DNA of 64,000 nt from CAYPPG01 sp964412555 (GCA_964412555.1 CAYPPG010000011.1:62001-126000), one strand, 5' to 3'. Shown: positions 32,220 to 42,458, counted from the stretch's first letter. Made by a program: numbers and translations. The notes: generated by a model from the letters alone, not told the origin.

Positions 32220-33475
32220 GCAAAAAAAACACTGAAATCACCCGCCGTAATTTCGTCTCCACTACTTCCACCGTCGGCGCTGGAGCCATCACATTCGGTG
32301 TCCATTGTATCCCCCAATCGTCCTTCGGCGCAAATGACCGGCTGCAACTCGGTATCGTAGGAGCCGGCTCACGAGGGAAAGCCTTAATGGCCTGGGCGCA
32401 TAAACTGGAGACATCCCATAACGTTCAATTCACCGCTGTTTGTGATATCTGGAATCAACGCCGCAACGCAGCCGCTAAAAAAGTATCCCGATGGAACGGG
32501 AAATCTGTAGCAACCTATCGAACGTTGGACGATCTCTGCTCAAAAAAAGATACCGATGTTCTCTTGATCGCCACCGCCGATTTTCAACATTGTTATCATG
32601 CCGCCAAAGCCGTGCAGGCAGGGAAAGATGTCTATGTGGAAAAACCGTTTGGCTGCGATTTCGAACAGATCAAAAAAGCCTATCTCGCAATCCGAGCCAC
32701 TGACCGTATCGTACAAATGGGAACACAAAGCCGTGGGAATGGAAAATATTACCACGCGAAAGAATCTATTCAAAAAGGGCTGTTAGGCAAAATCACATAC
32801 GGTGAAATCCATGAATGTATTTCCAACCGGCAATGGCGCATCAAGGGAGCGGAAAATTCGATCCGGCAGGAAGATACCGACTGGCGTGAATTTCTAGCTT
32901 ATCTCGATCCGGAACGTTATCCATGGAATCCCCGCCACTATCGCGAATTTCGTCTTTTTTGGCCTTTTTCCAGCGGCTGTTTTTGCCAACGGTTGAGTCA
33001 TCGAATCGATCTGGTGAACTTGGTTTTGGATTCTGTTCCTCAATATGCCGTTGCTCTGGGAGGAGTCTATTTATGGAACGACGGACGCACCAATCCGGAT
33101 ACCGTTCAATGTTTATTGGAATATCCCGGCAAGACTTTGATTACTTATCATCTGCGGATGGGAAACGCTCCTGACAAGCGAGGAATAAATCTTTTCGGTA
33201 CAAATGGTATGTTAGATTTGGATCGAGGAATCATAAAAGTCAATGATAAAAGAGAAGAGATTGATCAGGAAATCTCTCTTCAATCCGTTCCGTCTATTGA
33301 TCATATGGGGCACTTTTTCGAATGTGTACGCACTCGTGAGCAGCCCCGTGCCAATGTCGAAGCCGGATTTGCCCACACCGCCGCTACGGCGATGGTTAAC
33401 ATGGCCTATCGCACCGGATGCCGCATGGAATACGATCCGGATTTACTTGAAATACGCCCTTCTCTCAAAGGCTGA
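32216..33475 (+). CDS. Gfo/Idh/MocA family oxidoreductase with Tat signal
   Basis: 419 residues from the ATG at 32216, which overlaps the upstream stop by four bases; translation is therefore coupled to the small antitoxin-like gene. The Tat motif TRRNFVSTTST precedes a hydrophobic stretch. The Rossmann motif LQLGIVGAGSRGKALM and the EKP motif in DVYVEKPFGCD follow. The substrate domain has SGCFCQRLSHRIDLVN where relatives have 'GGG..D...H'. It is the third Tat-exported member of this family in the window. Substrate unknown. Confidence 0.85.
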   Translation: MSKKNTEITRRNFVSTTSTVGAGAITFGVHCIPQSSFGANDRLQLGIVGAGSRGKALMAWAHKLETSHNVQFTAVCDIWNQRRNAAAKKVSRWNGKSVATYRTLDDLCSKKDTDVLLIATADFQHCYHAAKAVQAGKDVYVEKPFGCDFEQIKKAYLAIRATDRIVQMGTQSRGNGKYYHAKESIQKGLLGKITYGEIHECISNRQWRIKGAENSIRQEDTDWREFLAYLDPERYPWNPRHYREFRLFWPFSSGCFCQRLSHRIDLVNLVLDSVPQYAVALGGVYLWNDGRTNPDTVQCLLEYPGKTLITYHLRMGNAPDKRGINLFGTNGMLDLDRGIIKVNDKREEIDQEISLQSVPSIDHMGHFFECVRTREQPRANVEAGFAHTAATAMVNMAYRTGCRMEYDPDLLEIRPSLKG

Positions 33476-36400
33476 TCAATACCTCACCCAATCCTTCACC
33501 CTAACTTCCGGAGTAAAATGAAGAAGAACACCGTCCGGATAAGGATTTTTTTCCGGATCGGGATCGTTGGATGAAATCATCAATCGAGTCGAAGTGGTAC
33601 CCTCCGGCAATTTGCTGTAATCGACCGTTACACTGACTTTCCGATACGAAGCCGGTGCGACATTGAAAGAGGTTCGGGGAGTAAATGAAATCGCATCGGT
33701 GACTTCATTCTCGAAGGTGATCGAATCGACAGTCAGCGTTTCTTTTCCGTCGTTATAAATCCAAAACGCGTCCGTGGATTTTGTGTCGCTCAATAATTCG
33801 GAAACCAACGCGTATCGTCCTTCATGTTCCGCAATCGTGGTACCGCTTATTTCAATCGTCCATTCCCCCGATTCAGGATTTTCAATCAAAACCTGTTCGA
33901 CATTATCGATCGTATTGATTCCCTTCGTGGCGTTTGCCGAAGGATTCTCCGGATCGAGTACCCATGGGTAATATACTGTACCTGAGGGAGATCGAAGAAT
34001 AAGATCGAGATCGTTGACGAGAGATTTCGCCGCTGCCGGTGAACTGGCAGCGTCCGTCCAAACCAACGTCGCTTTGATTGAATGTTCTCCATTTGGAACA
34101 TGGACTGTGTACGTTATCGTTTCACCTTGATTGACTGTCCCTGCATTCCACATGTGACCGAGGATTAAATCCGCGCTCTCCCGCGTGTCGATGAGTCCCC
34201 ATCCGAAGGCATAATCGGGACCGGGATTGCCGAGATCCTTTGCACCGTGAATCATGAAAGCTTTCATCGTTTCGACATTGGGTTCTTCAACGGTCACAAT
34301 TTGATACAGTTGATAAAGCAAAGCGGCTGCACCGGCGGCAGCCGGGGAAGCCATCGAAGTTCCGGAAAAACTGTCATCATACTCATCATCGAGTACGGTC
34401 GAGGTCAAATTGGTTCCGTTCATGCACAAATCGGGTTTGATCCGGCCATCGTCTGTCGGTCCCCAGCTACTGAAAGTAGACATCCGGTCATCGTCCGTTG
34501 TCGCCCCTACTGAAATCCCATTCTTGCTACTGCTCGATAAAAGCGTGTGATACGGGCCGTCCATTCGGGGACCATAAGGCCAGTCCGGCCCATGATCACG
34601 ATCGTTGCTTGCCGATCGAAACGTCAGGATTCCCGTATCCCACACCATTTGGTCCCAGGCATAAGAATATGTATTGTATACACCAAATAGAAAATCACCC
34701 CTATTGCGCCATTTATCCCCCTCTTTTTCCCATCCGGCAGTGTAGCCATAGGAATGGTTGGAAATCCGTAAGCCAAAATCAGCAGCGTCTCTCATTTCGT
34801 TGATGTCTTCTTCCCAATCATAGGTATAGAGTTCCACTTCCGGAGCCATTCCCTTTGCAGACAGATTCCCTCGGCCCGATCCTCCGATTGTCCCGGCGAC
34901 GTGAGTTCCGTGATCACTGGCATCTCCTCCGCTGTTCATAATGTGCAGACGGCTTCCGAAATCCTGATGGTTGAAGACCACTCCGTCATCCCACACGCCC
35001 ACTAATACCCCCGCGCCGCTCAATGCATAAGGAGGATTATAAGTTTCGGAGGTATGACTCCGTAATGCAGCAGTTGCGTTTGTCGGTTTGAACGGGGGCG
35101 GTCCCGCTTCTACCCACTCCACAATGTCGAGAGAACTCAGCTTTCGCAACAACAACGGATTGACAGCCAAACGATAAACCGTTTCTGAAATCCTACCGAG
35201 GACCTTTGCACCAACGGTGTAAAATGCTGTTCGTGCTGTTTTCGGGCCGATGTCCTCGAAGACCACGGCTCGCACTTCGACGTTCCCGTTTTCCAATCGT
35301 GTATTCGATGGGAAATTGCCGGATGCGGCATCAGGGCAAAGTTTATCGATTTCTTCTGAAAGAAGCATTTTCTGAATGCCGCCTCCTTCGGATACAGCCG
35401 AAAGGGAAGGGGATTTTGGTTGGATGGAAGCCCAATAGGCATTGTCGGGGATGTAGCGCAGCAATTGAATCCCCTGTGCTGCCAAACGTCTTTTTTCGCT
35501 CTGGGTCGGAATTCGATCAAACTGAATCAAAACATGGCGGGGGATCGAAGAATCTTTTACCTTTGCGGATACCTTCGATACCACCGAATTCGTTTGATTG
35601 TCTGAAATAGTTCCGGTTTTGAAGTAGATCGAAGGTTCTTTCGGATTTGTTTTTCCTGAATTTGCCTTCGCGGCAATTTGTGTTTTCTTTGTTGTTGTAA
35701 AAGCATTGGAAGAGGAAGAAGACTCAGATAGTAGGAAAGTCAATTCCAGAGGCTCCACCCGGATTTCCGGCGTCATAATCGACCAATTCAAGGTGATGGT
35801 ACCGGTATCACCATTATATCCATCCACGGCTAAGGAGTACGTAATTCCTTCTTGGGCTTGAAATGTGACGGCGCTGGTGTAGCCCCCGAATGCGTCATCG
35901 TCATCATTCTCTTCAATCAATGTCAATCCATTTATCGTACTGCCTTGATAGACGGCCAGAGCGGTGTCATATGAACTGCCATGCGTGTCGAACGTCATTT
36001 TTGCATTACTTGGAGCTGACCAACTCCACCACACCGAATGCTCTCCATCGGTGTCGGCATGGTCAGGTTCCCTTGCTTCGCGTGTTGCTCCAATACTGCT
36101 GCCCGTTGTTTGACCGGAAAGACCTTCAAGAGAAATTCGATCGGCAAAGTAATCGTTACTCGGAGCACCGCTATTCCACTGTAATAGAATGTTGCCGGCT
36201 TCGCCTTCCTTGCCGCCAACCAAAATGGAATAGCTTCGCCCTGCAGTAGCATTGAAACTTACCCGCTTATTATCGCCTTGGACGTTTGAAGCAAGAATAT
36301 TCAACGATTGGATTACATCTCCGCTAAAAATTGCTAATAGGGTATTGAAATCACTGCCTATCGTTTCGAAGACGACAAGACCGCTTTCTGTCGCCGTCCA

Positions 36401-37882
36401 ACTCCACCACACAGAATGATCATGTGAATCGGAAATCAGAGCCTCGGCGTTTTCAACTCCGGCATTGATGTTTGTTCCGGTTGTCTCTCCTGAAGAACCG
36501 CTGAGGCTGATCCGGTTAGCAAAATCGTCGTTGACGGGAATTTCATTCGACCAATTGAGTGTCACATTGCCGAAATCGCCGTCGTATCCATCCACTGCGA
36601 TGTGGTAGACAGTTCCGGCAGTTGCACGAAAGGAAACCCGGCTTGCAACCAGTGCACCGATGTCATCATTGCTTACGATTTCAGTTAAACTACTAATTGA
36701 GGATCCTGTGTATACAGCCATGATGGTATCGAATCCGCTCTCCGCCGTATCAAAGGTTACCATGCCGCTGGAAGGAGCCATCCAACTCCACCATAGGGAT
36801 CGTCCCCCGGTATTCTCAGCATGAAAGGATTCACCGATTTGCCTGGTCGCAAAGATATTGCTTCCTGTAGTTTGTCCGGAGGCTTCGTTCAATATGATTC
36901 GATTTTCAAAGTGATCGTTCGCTGGCGCGCCGGCAGGAGGATCTTCAATGAACCAGTTCAATGTGAGAGTTCCCAAACTATCCCCAATGCCGTCCACTCC
37001 GATTTGATACTCCTGTCCTTTCTCGGCATAAAAGTTGACCGTGCTGGTCAAGTCTTCATTCATGAAAGCAGGATTTTCCGGAATATATTTGGATGTTCTA
37101 CCGGATTTCTTTTTGCTGAAAAACGTAAGAAGCGGATCGAAGTTGTCGTTGGCTGTCACTATTTCCAAGGATGTGAATGAATTCCCGATAAAAACGCCAA
37201 GAAGCGTATTAAATGTGCTATGGTAGGTGCTGAACGTAACATATCCTGATCGGGGGGCTGTCCAACTCCACCATAAGGAATGACCGCCGGCAATTCCGAA
37301 AAAGTCCGGTTCACTAAATTCGCGGCTAGCATTGGCATTGCTGGTCGTAATTTTTCCCGATTCTCCGATAAGAGATATACGGTTGGCAAAGTCATCGTTC
37401 TCCGGAACTGTATTGCTCCATGTCAATACGATGTTACCGCTATCCCCATCATAGCCGTCGACGACGATATGATAGGTGACCCCTTCAAAAGCATCGAAAG
37501 AAACGGTGCTTGTCAACGAAGCATCGCTCTCGTCGTCATTGGAGGCGATTTCCGCTAAAGAAGAGACAGAATTGCCTCGATATACGGCCAAAATCGTGTC
37601 GAAATTGCTTCCCGTCGTAAAAAATGAAACTTGTCCTTTATTCGGAGATGTCCAGGACCACCAGACGGAACTCCCTCCTGTGGAACCCGCGTGATCTTTC
37701 TCACCGATTTCCCGTGACGCATCGATATTGGTAGCGGTTACTTGACCGGTAGAACCACTAATAGGAACGGCATCGCGGAACAGATCATTTACAGGTGCAG
37801 CGATTGCTGAGGTTACGATGAAAAGGAGGGAACAAACGAAAAAAGGAAAACAATGTCTCATACTTGTTGTAGCGAAAATCAT
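33476..37882 (-). CDS. Secreted subtilisin-like (S8) protease with five N-terminal repeat domains
   Basis: 1468 residues; GAAAGGATG before the ATG and a signal peptide ending near AIAAP. Five repeats of about 115-150 residues follow, each with NDxFANRI, SVWWSW and YHIAVDGYDGD-like blocks; they resemble pre-peptidase C-terminal (PPC) domains. A propeptide-like region comes next, then the S8 domain with Asp in VGVWDDGVVFNHQDF (about 964), His in DHGTHVAGTI (about 992) and Ser in SGTSMASPAAAG (about 1174). A proprotein-convertase-like beta domain (EGEWTIEISGT type) and a final beta domain end the protein. It should be an active extracellular protease; repeats placed before the catalytic part are less common than after it. 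Confidence 0.85.
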   Translation of the reverse strand: MIFATTSMRHCFPFFVCSLLFIVTSAIAAPVNDLFRDAVPISGSTGQVTATNIDASREIGEKDHAGSTGGSSVWWSWTSPNKGQVSFFTTGSNFDTILAVYRGNSVSSLAEIASNDDESDASLTSTVSFDAFEGVTYHIVVDGYDGDSGNIVLTWSNTVPENDDFANRISLIGESGKITTSNANASREFSEPDFFGIAGGHSLWWSWTAPRSGYVTFSTYHSTFNTLLGVFIGNSFTSLEIVTANDNFDPLLTFFSKKKSGRTSKYIPENPAFMNEDLTSTVNFYAEKGQEYQIGVDGIGDSLGTLTLNWFIEDPPAGAPANDHFENRIILNEASGQTTGSNIFATRQIGESFHAENTGGRSLWWSWMAPSSGMVTFDTAESGFDTIMAVYTGSSISSLTEIVSNDDIGALVASRVSFRATAGTVYHIAVDGYDGDFGNVTLNWSNEIPVNDDFANRISLSGSSGETTGTNINAGVENAEALISDSHDHSVWWSWTATESGLVVFETIGSDFNTLLAIFSGDVIQSLNILASNVQGDNKRVSFNATAGRSYSILVGGKEGEAGNILLQWNSGAPSNDYFADRISLEGLSGQTTGSSIGATREAREPDHADTDGEHSVWWSWSAPSNAKMTFDTHGSSYDTALAVYQGSTINGLTLIEENDDDDAFGGYTSAVTFQAQEGITYSLAVDGYNGDTGTITLNWSIMTPEIRVEPLELTFLLSESSSSSNAFTTTKKTQIAAKANSGKTNPKEPSIYFKTGTISDNQTNSVVSKVSAKVKDSSIPRHVLIQFDRIPTQSEKRRLAAQGIQLLRYIPDNAYWASIQPKSPSLSAVSEGGGIQKMLLSEEIDKLCPDAASGNFPSNTRLENGNVEVRAVVFEDIGPKTARTAFYTVGAKVLGRISETVYRLAVNPLLLRKLSSLDIVEWVEAGPPPFKPTNATAALRSHTSETYNPPYALSGAGVLVGVWDDGVVFNHQDFGSRLHIMNSGGDASDHGTHVAGTIGGSGRGNLSAKGMAPEVELYTYDWEEDINEMRDAADFGLRISNHSYGYTAGWEKEGDKWRNRGDFLFGVYNTYSYAWDQMVWDTGILTFRSASNDRDHGPDWPYGPRMDGPYHTLLSSSSKNGISVGATTDDDRMSTFSSWGPTDDGRIKPDLCMNGTNLTSTVLDDEYDDSFSGTSMASPAAAGAAALLYQLYQIVTVEEPNVETMKAFMIHGAKDLGNPGPDYAFGWGLIDTRESADLILGHMWNAGTVNQGETITYTVHVPNGEHSIKATLVWTDAASSPAAAKSLVNDLDLILRSPSGTVYYPWVLDPENPSANATKGINTIDNVEQVLIENPESGEWTIEISGTTIAEHEGRYALVSELLSDTKSTDAFWIYNDGKETLTVDSITFENEVTDAISFTPRTSFNVAPASYRKVSVTVDYSKLPEGTTSTRLMISSNDPDPEKNPYPDGVLLHFTPEVRVKDWVRY

Positions 37883-37902
37883 TCAAACATCCTTTCTATC
37901 CT

Positions 37903-38138
37903 GAGCGCGGGCATCCTGCCCGCATTATTTTTGAGTATCTCCAAAAAATCGGTATCTGTCGGAGCGCGGGCATCCTGCCCGCATCATTTTTGAGTACATC
38001 CAAAAAATCGGTATCTGTCGGAGCGCGGGCATCTTGCCCGCATCATTTTTGAGTATCTCCAAAAAATCGGTATCTGTCGGAGCGCGGGCATCCTGCCCGC
38101 ATCATTTTTGAGTATCTCCAAAAAATCGGTTTCTTTTA
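37903..38138. repeat. Four tandem copies of a 59-bp repeat built on a GCGGGC palindrome
   Basis: Copies start at 37903, 37962, 38021 and 38080, exactly 59 bp apart. Each begins GAGCGCGGGCATCCTGCCCG and continues with a fixed tail (ATTTTTGAGTAT, CCAAAAAATCGG). They differ at only a few bases; the last copy diverges after AAAAAATCGGT. The array lies between the protease and murC genes, both on the minus strand. 38139-38243 shows nothing else. Confidence 0.9.
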
Positions 38139-38243
38139 TTGTATCTAAACAAAAGAAAAAGCCTAACTCGTAACAGAAAAAAAACTTCAATGAGAGCGAA
38201 TATTTCTTATGCATTTTAGATTAGGAAGAATTCAATTTGAAAA

Positions 38244-39617
38244 TCATTGAAAATGGCGAGCAATCTGTTCCGCATAATCGGCAAGTGTGTCATCCCGGGC
38301 GCCGGCAACGACAACAACGTCATCCCTTTGCATTTGTTTTCGTAATATGGCAAGGACACCATCCCGATTCTTACCAGCCATGATACCAGGATGTTCAACC
38401 TTGGCTGCCAGATCGTTTGAAGCGATAGAGCGGTCTGTCGTTCCACCCGCATCATAAACCGGCAAAAGTATGACTCGATCCTGTTCCCGCAGTGTCGAGG
38501 TGAAAACGTTCGCGTATCCCTCCAGATGAAAGCGTAAAGGCCCGTATCCATGCGGCTGAAAAACGAGAAACACGCGGGGATAATGTTGTTGAAGAGTCTG
38601 TAAAAGCGCCTCGAGTTTTTCGGGATTGTGCGCATAATCGTCATAAACCGTAATCTCGCCACTGCCATAACGATGTAACCGTCTCCGCACACCGGGAAAG
38701 GAACGAACCGCCTCGAGAATCAATGACTTGGAAGCATTAGGCACGGCTGAATGTACAGCGGAAAGAGCGGCCGTTGCATTCTCTGCATTGTGCCGTCCTA
38801 ATAAGGGCAGCTCCACTGCCAAATCTTCATAATCGAATTGAATTCCGTTTTTTTTCAGAGACACATTTTCCGGTGGAGTAAACCATGCGATTCGAGAATC
38901 TTCTCCAAGTGTATCCGCCAACTGCAAGCATCCCGGATTGCATCGGTTCAAGAAAAGAAGCCGGCCTACTTTGCCGCAAAACCGTTCGAATATTTCAAGA
39001 TTTTCCTCATACGAGTAATGGTCGCGGGATATGTTCAAGATGACGGCAATCTCAGGAGCAAAGCGTAAAAGCGATTGATCGCTTTCATCCAACTCGGCGC
39101 ACGACCAGGCGCCATCTCCGACACACACAGCCGACCAGCCGATCCCTTCTTCTGATGTGTCTAAAATCTCGGCTCCCCCAACGAAACATTTTAGTTCCCC
39201 CAGTTTCAACAAAATCCATGCACAAAGCGCGGCGGTCGTCGTTTTGCCGCTTGTACCGGTGATGGCAATAAGCCCTTGATTTCCGATCTGTACCTGCAAT
39301 TCTTCCGCTCGGTGACGGATCGGGATATTCCACGGTTTTGCTTTCTTTAAATCCGGATTGGTATCCTCGATGGCAGTGGAGATCACGATTCGATCCGTGT
39401 ATTGCGTCACCCCGCTTCCGTCTTGTGCAAATAAGGTTGCACCCAAAGACGTCAAACGACGCAACCTTTTTTGAATAGGGGGAGGGAGGTGGTCCAGTTC
39501 ATTCGGGGTATGCAGCAACCGATCCGAACCTGTGACAGTATAGCCTTTCCGCAGCAACAATTCTGCCAAGGGAAGCATTCCACTTCCACCGATTCCGATA
39601 AGATGAACGGTTTCCAT
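38244..39617 (-). CDS. murC: UDP-N-acetylmuramate-L-alanine ligase
   Basis: 457 residues. The N-terminal UDP-binding part METVHLIGIGGSGMLPLAEL, the ATP loop AITGTSGKTTTAALCAW, the central pattern AVILNISRDHYSYEE, and the C-terminal GRHNAENATAALSAV plus FPGVRRRLHRYG, YDDYAHNPEK and FVFQPHGY-like segments are those of MurC. It adds L-Ala to UDP-MurNAc in peptidoglycan synthesis, in the cytoplasm. Mpl (recycling ligase) is an alternative, since the gene stands outside a mur cluster. The start follows the stop of the sugar porter gene without a gap (TAAATG), so the two are co-transcribed. Confidence 0.8.
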   Translation of the reverse strand: METVHLIGIGGSGMLPLAELLLRKGYTVTGSDRLLHTPNELDHLPPPIQKRLRRLTSLGATLFAQDGSGVTQYTDRIVISTAIEDTNPDLKKAKPWNIPIRHRAEELQVQIGNQGLIAITGTSGKTTTAALCAWILLKLGELKCFVGGAEILDTSEEGIGWSAVCVGDGAWSCAELDESDQSLLRFAPEIAVILNISRDHYSYEENLEIFERFCGKVGRLLFLNRCNPGCLQLADTLGEDSRIAWFTPPENVSLKKNGIQFDYEDLAVELPLLGRHNAENATAALSAVHSAVPNASKSLILEAVRSFPGVRRRLHRYGSGEITVYDDYAHNPEKLEALLQTLQQHYPRVFLVFQPHGYGPLRFHLEGYANVFTSTLREQDRVILLPVYDAGGTTDRSIASNDLAAKVEHPGIMAGKNRDGVLAILRKQMQRDDVVVVAGARDDTLADYAEQIARHFQ

Positions 39618-40979
39618 TTATGCCATCCACCCTCTTTCAATTTCTTCCAGCGTTTTCTCTTTCGTTTCCGGAACAATCATCCATACAAAGAGAAACGTAA
39701 TAACGCACATCGAGGCATACAACCAAAACGTAAAAGCATCGCTGATATAATCGACAAGGATCGGAAAAGTCCACGAGACAACGAAACAGGAAATCCACAA
39801 AAACACCGTTGCAATCGACATCGCCCGCCCGCGAATGCGAGTGGGAAAGATTTCCGACATGACCACCCATACAACCGGCCCAAGGCTCATTGCAAATGAA
39901 CCGACATACAGCAAAATAAAGATTAATATCCAAGGCCCTTCATAAAATTGAAAGTGAAACGTACATCCGGACAAGAAAAAGAAAATGCCCATCCCCGCTG
40001 ACCCGATCAGCAAGAGAATTTTACGGCCGACTTTGTCAATGAGCCACAGCGCCACAATGGTAAACAGAAGATTCACGATCCCGACAATGACCGCCATCAA
40101 CAACGAATCCATCTGCCCATAACCGGCACTCGCGAAAATTCTCGGCGCATAGTACAAAACCGTATTGATCCCGGTAATCTGCTGTAATATGGCTAGGACA
40201 ATTCCAATCGTCAATGCAATACGCAAACCAGGTTGAAATAATTGAGTAATCGAACCGGTTTCGAGTGAAATGGTTTCTTTGATCTCTTTCATTTCCTGTT
40301 CCGCATGTTGCCGCCCGCCGATACGGCTCAGCGTAGACAGCGCATCCGATTCCATTCCCTGTTTCGTCAACCACCGCGGGCTTTCCGGTACGAAAACGAG
40401 AAAAACCATGAAAAAGAGTGCCGGCAAGGTTTCCGAAGCGAACATCCAGCGCCAATTTGTCGGTCCGATACCCACTAGCAGCCAATCGGCAATGTAAGCA
40501 AGCAAGATACCGGAAATGATGGCGAATTGATTGAGGGACACCAATCTCCCTCGTATTCGGGCAGGAGAGATTTCCGCAATGTAAAGCGGAGACAGCATCG
40601 AAGCGGCTCCCACCCCCAGTCCACCGACGAATCTCGCAATGACGAATTCAATCAACGTTCTTGGTAGCGCAGAACCGATAGCCGATACGATAAAGAGAAA
40701 AGCGGAAAGAAGAAGCACTTTCTTACGGCCGAACCGGTCGCTCAACATGCCCGCAAAACTCGCTCCGAAAACACATCCCACCAGCACCGAGCTGACGGCA
40801 AATCCTTCCCGCACCGCATCGAGTTCAAAGTGTTCCTTCACAAATCCAATCGCCCCCGCAATGACAGCCGTATCGAATCCGAACAAAATCCCCCCGATGG
40901 CTGCAACGAGTGAAATCAGATAAACATATCCGACATTCCCTTGCTCATGTTGGTTCAACGCATTTTCTGTCGTGTGCAT
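39618..40979 (-). CDS. Sugar porter family MFS transporter
   Basis: 453 residues with twelve hydrophobic segments. Sugar-porter signatures are all seen: DRFGRKKVLLLSAF after helix 2, PESPRWLTKQG after helix 6, QQITGINTVLYYAPRIF in helix 7, DKVGRKILLLIG, and PETKEKTLEEIERGW at the end. Family members (XylE, GalP type) import hexoses or pentoses with protons. It runs directly into murC, giving a nutrient-uptake gene and a cell-wall gene on one message. The substrate cannot be told from the sequence. Confidence 0.9.
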   Translation of the reverse strand: MHTTENALNQHEQGNVGYVYLISLVAAIGGILFGFDTAVIAGAIGFVKEHFELDAVREGFAVSSVLVGCVFGASFAGMLSDRFGRKKVLLLSAFLFIVSAIGSALPRTLIEFVIARFVGGLGVGAASMLSPLYIAEISPARIRGRLVSLNQFAIISGILLAYIADWLLVGIGPTNWRWMFASETLPALFFMVFLVFVPESPRWLTKQGMESDALSTLSRIGGRQHAEQEMKEIKETISLETGSITQLFQPGLRIALTIGIVLAILQQITGINTVLYYAPRIFASAGYGQMDSLLMAVIVGIVNLLFTIVALWLIDKVGRKILLLIGSAGMGIFFFLSGCTFHFQFYEGPWILIFILLYVGSFAMSLGPVVWVVMSEIFPTRIRGRAMSIATVFLWISCFVVSWTFPILVDYISDAFTFWLYASMCVITFLFVWMIVPETKEKTLEEIERGWMA

Positions 40980-41121
40980 AGCTGTTCCTTCGCGAAATCA
41001 AATAGATGATCGAACTGACAATCAATACTGGATAATAAAGTACACGATTTTGGGTGGGAATCCAATTGGCAGAAACAATAGGTGGTTTCTAAGGACTTTT
41101 AATAATGGCGAGTATCCCAAT

Positions 41122-42279
41122 TTATTTATAGAACGTCCATGCCTCTGCCTTTGAGGATGTTGTATCTGAGAACGGAAGGATTACTCCGCCTTCACGATAG
41201 ACGGCTAATCCAGCGTCGACGGTGCAAATCCAAAGGTTACCATACGAATCATTGAGAAGATTGAAAACCATGTTGCTTGGGAGAGGGGAATTATCTACAG
41301 TATAGAATGTCCATACTTCTCCATCATATTTCGCCAAGCCACTGGCTACGGGAGGGGAGTCACTGACAAGGCCGGCCCAAACATGATCTTGGGCATCGAC
41401 TAGGAGAGTCCATACTCCATTGTTTGGCAAACCAGCAGTATCTTTGTCAAAGACGGTCCAATTCTGTCCATCGAACTTTACTATACCTCCATCGTTGCCA
41501 AAGACGCCATCGAATGTGCCAATCCAAACATGGCCCCGTGAATCAATGTCTACGGGAACAAGCCTGAGGCGAGGCAATGCAGAGTTTCGATGAGTATATG
41601 TTGTCCAGTCACCTTCGTGATCGAGTCTTGCCAGCCCCCTGCCCCATGTAGCGATCCACAGATCTCCCTTCTTGTCAAATTCGAAGGAACCCAATACATT
41701 GGTCTGAAGTCCAGAGTTCCCTTGGTGATATGTAGTCCAGCTCTGGCCATCAAACTGAGAAAGCCCTCCTTGAGATGAAATCCATAGATTTCCACTGCGG
41801 TCAAATTTAAGATATGTAACATTATTGTCTGGCAGACCGGAATTTGACTTTGTGTATGTGGTCCAATTGGTGCCATCGAATTTTACCAGTCCACCTCCTG
41901 TGCTATGAGTCGCTCCTGTTCCAATCCACACATCTCCATTATCGTCAAATGCGAATGCCATAACATTATTGTGAGGCAATCCGGAGTTCTCAGTATTCCA
42001 TATAGTCCATTTTTCGCCATCAAACATCGAAAGGCCGTTTCCAGGACCGATTCCAGCGCTATGTCCGACCCATACGGGAGGACTATGACCAAGCCACAAT
42101 TTCCCTGACGGATCGATTCCGATACTGGCTATTCGGTTATCCGCCAGTCCGGAGTTTTCTGTGTTGAATATCATCCACTCCGGATTTTGCGAAAAGGCGC
42201 TTCGCGGAAAAAAGACAGGTGTTGCTATCGATACAATGGCTAGAATCAAGGCTACAAAACATGCAATATTGTAACGAAT
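41122..42279 (-). CDS. Secreted seven-bladed propeller protein of the two-component-sensor type
   Basis: 385 residues from the ATG at 42279 (MIRYNIACFVALILAIVSIA), where GGGGAGA lies seven bases upstream; the open frame 14 codons further up lacks this. A signal peptide ends near SAFSQ. The rest is a repeat of the type W-T-x-Y-N-x-x-N-S-G-L-P-x-N...D-x-x-G-x-x-W-I-G-T-x-x-G-G-L, seen seven to eight times. This is the ligand-binding 'Reg_prop' propeller of hybrid sensor kinases, here alone, without kinase or membrane helix. It may bind glycans outside the cell. Confidence 0.8.
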   Translation of the reverse strand: MRYNIACFVALILAIVSIATPVFFPRSAFSQNPEWMIFNTENSGLADNRIASIGIDPSGKLWLGHSPPVWVGHSAGIGPGNGLSMFDGEKWTIWNTENSGLPHNNVMAFAFDDNGDVWIGTGATHSTGGGLVKFDGTNWTTYTKSNSGLPDNNVTYLKFDRSGNLWISSQGGLSQFDGQSWTTYHQGNSGLQTNVLGSFEFDKKGDLWIATWGRGLARLDHEGDWTTYTHRNSALPRLRLVPVDIDSRGHVWIGTFDGVFGNDGGIVKFDGQNWTVFDKDTAGLPNNGVWTLLVDAQDHVWAGLVSDSPPVASGLAKYDGEVWTFYTVDNSPLPSNMVFNLLNDSYGNLWICTVDAGLAVYREGGVILPFSDTTSSKAEAWTFYK

Positions 42280-42458
42280 CATGAGATTCTCCCCGAATTC
42301 AATAAAAAATAGAGTGAACAAAAGTCTATTCCTGTTCAGTATACTAAATTCATCCAGAGATTTCTAGATAACGTAGGGAGATTCGTAATTCTTAACTTTT
42401 TAGAGAGCGGAAGACAGGATGAATCAGCTCCCCTCTGCTGTACCTATCCAGTATCGGC

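Noticed and set aside
37903..38138. CRISPR array
   Set aside because: The whole 59-bp unit, including what would be the spacer, is repeated. There are no unique spacers and no cas genes.
37984..38214. 76-residue open frame on the minus strand
   Set aside because: It is a translation of the 59-bp tandem repeat and has repeating content only because of it.
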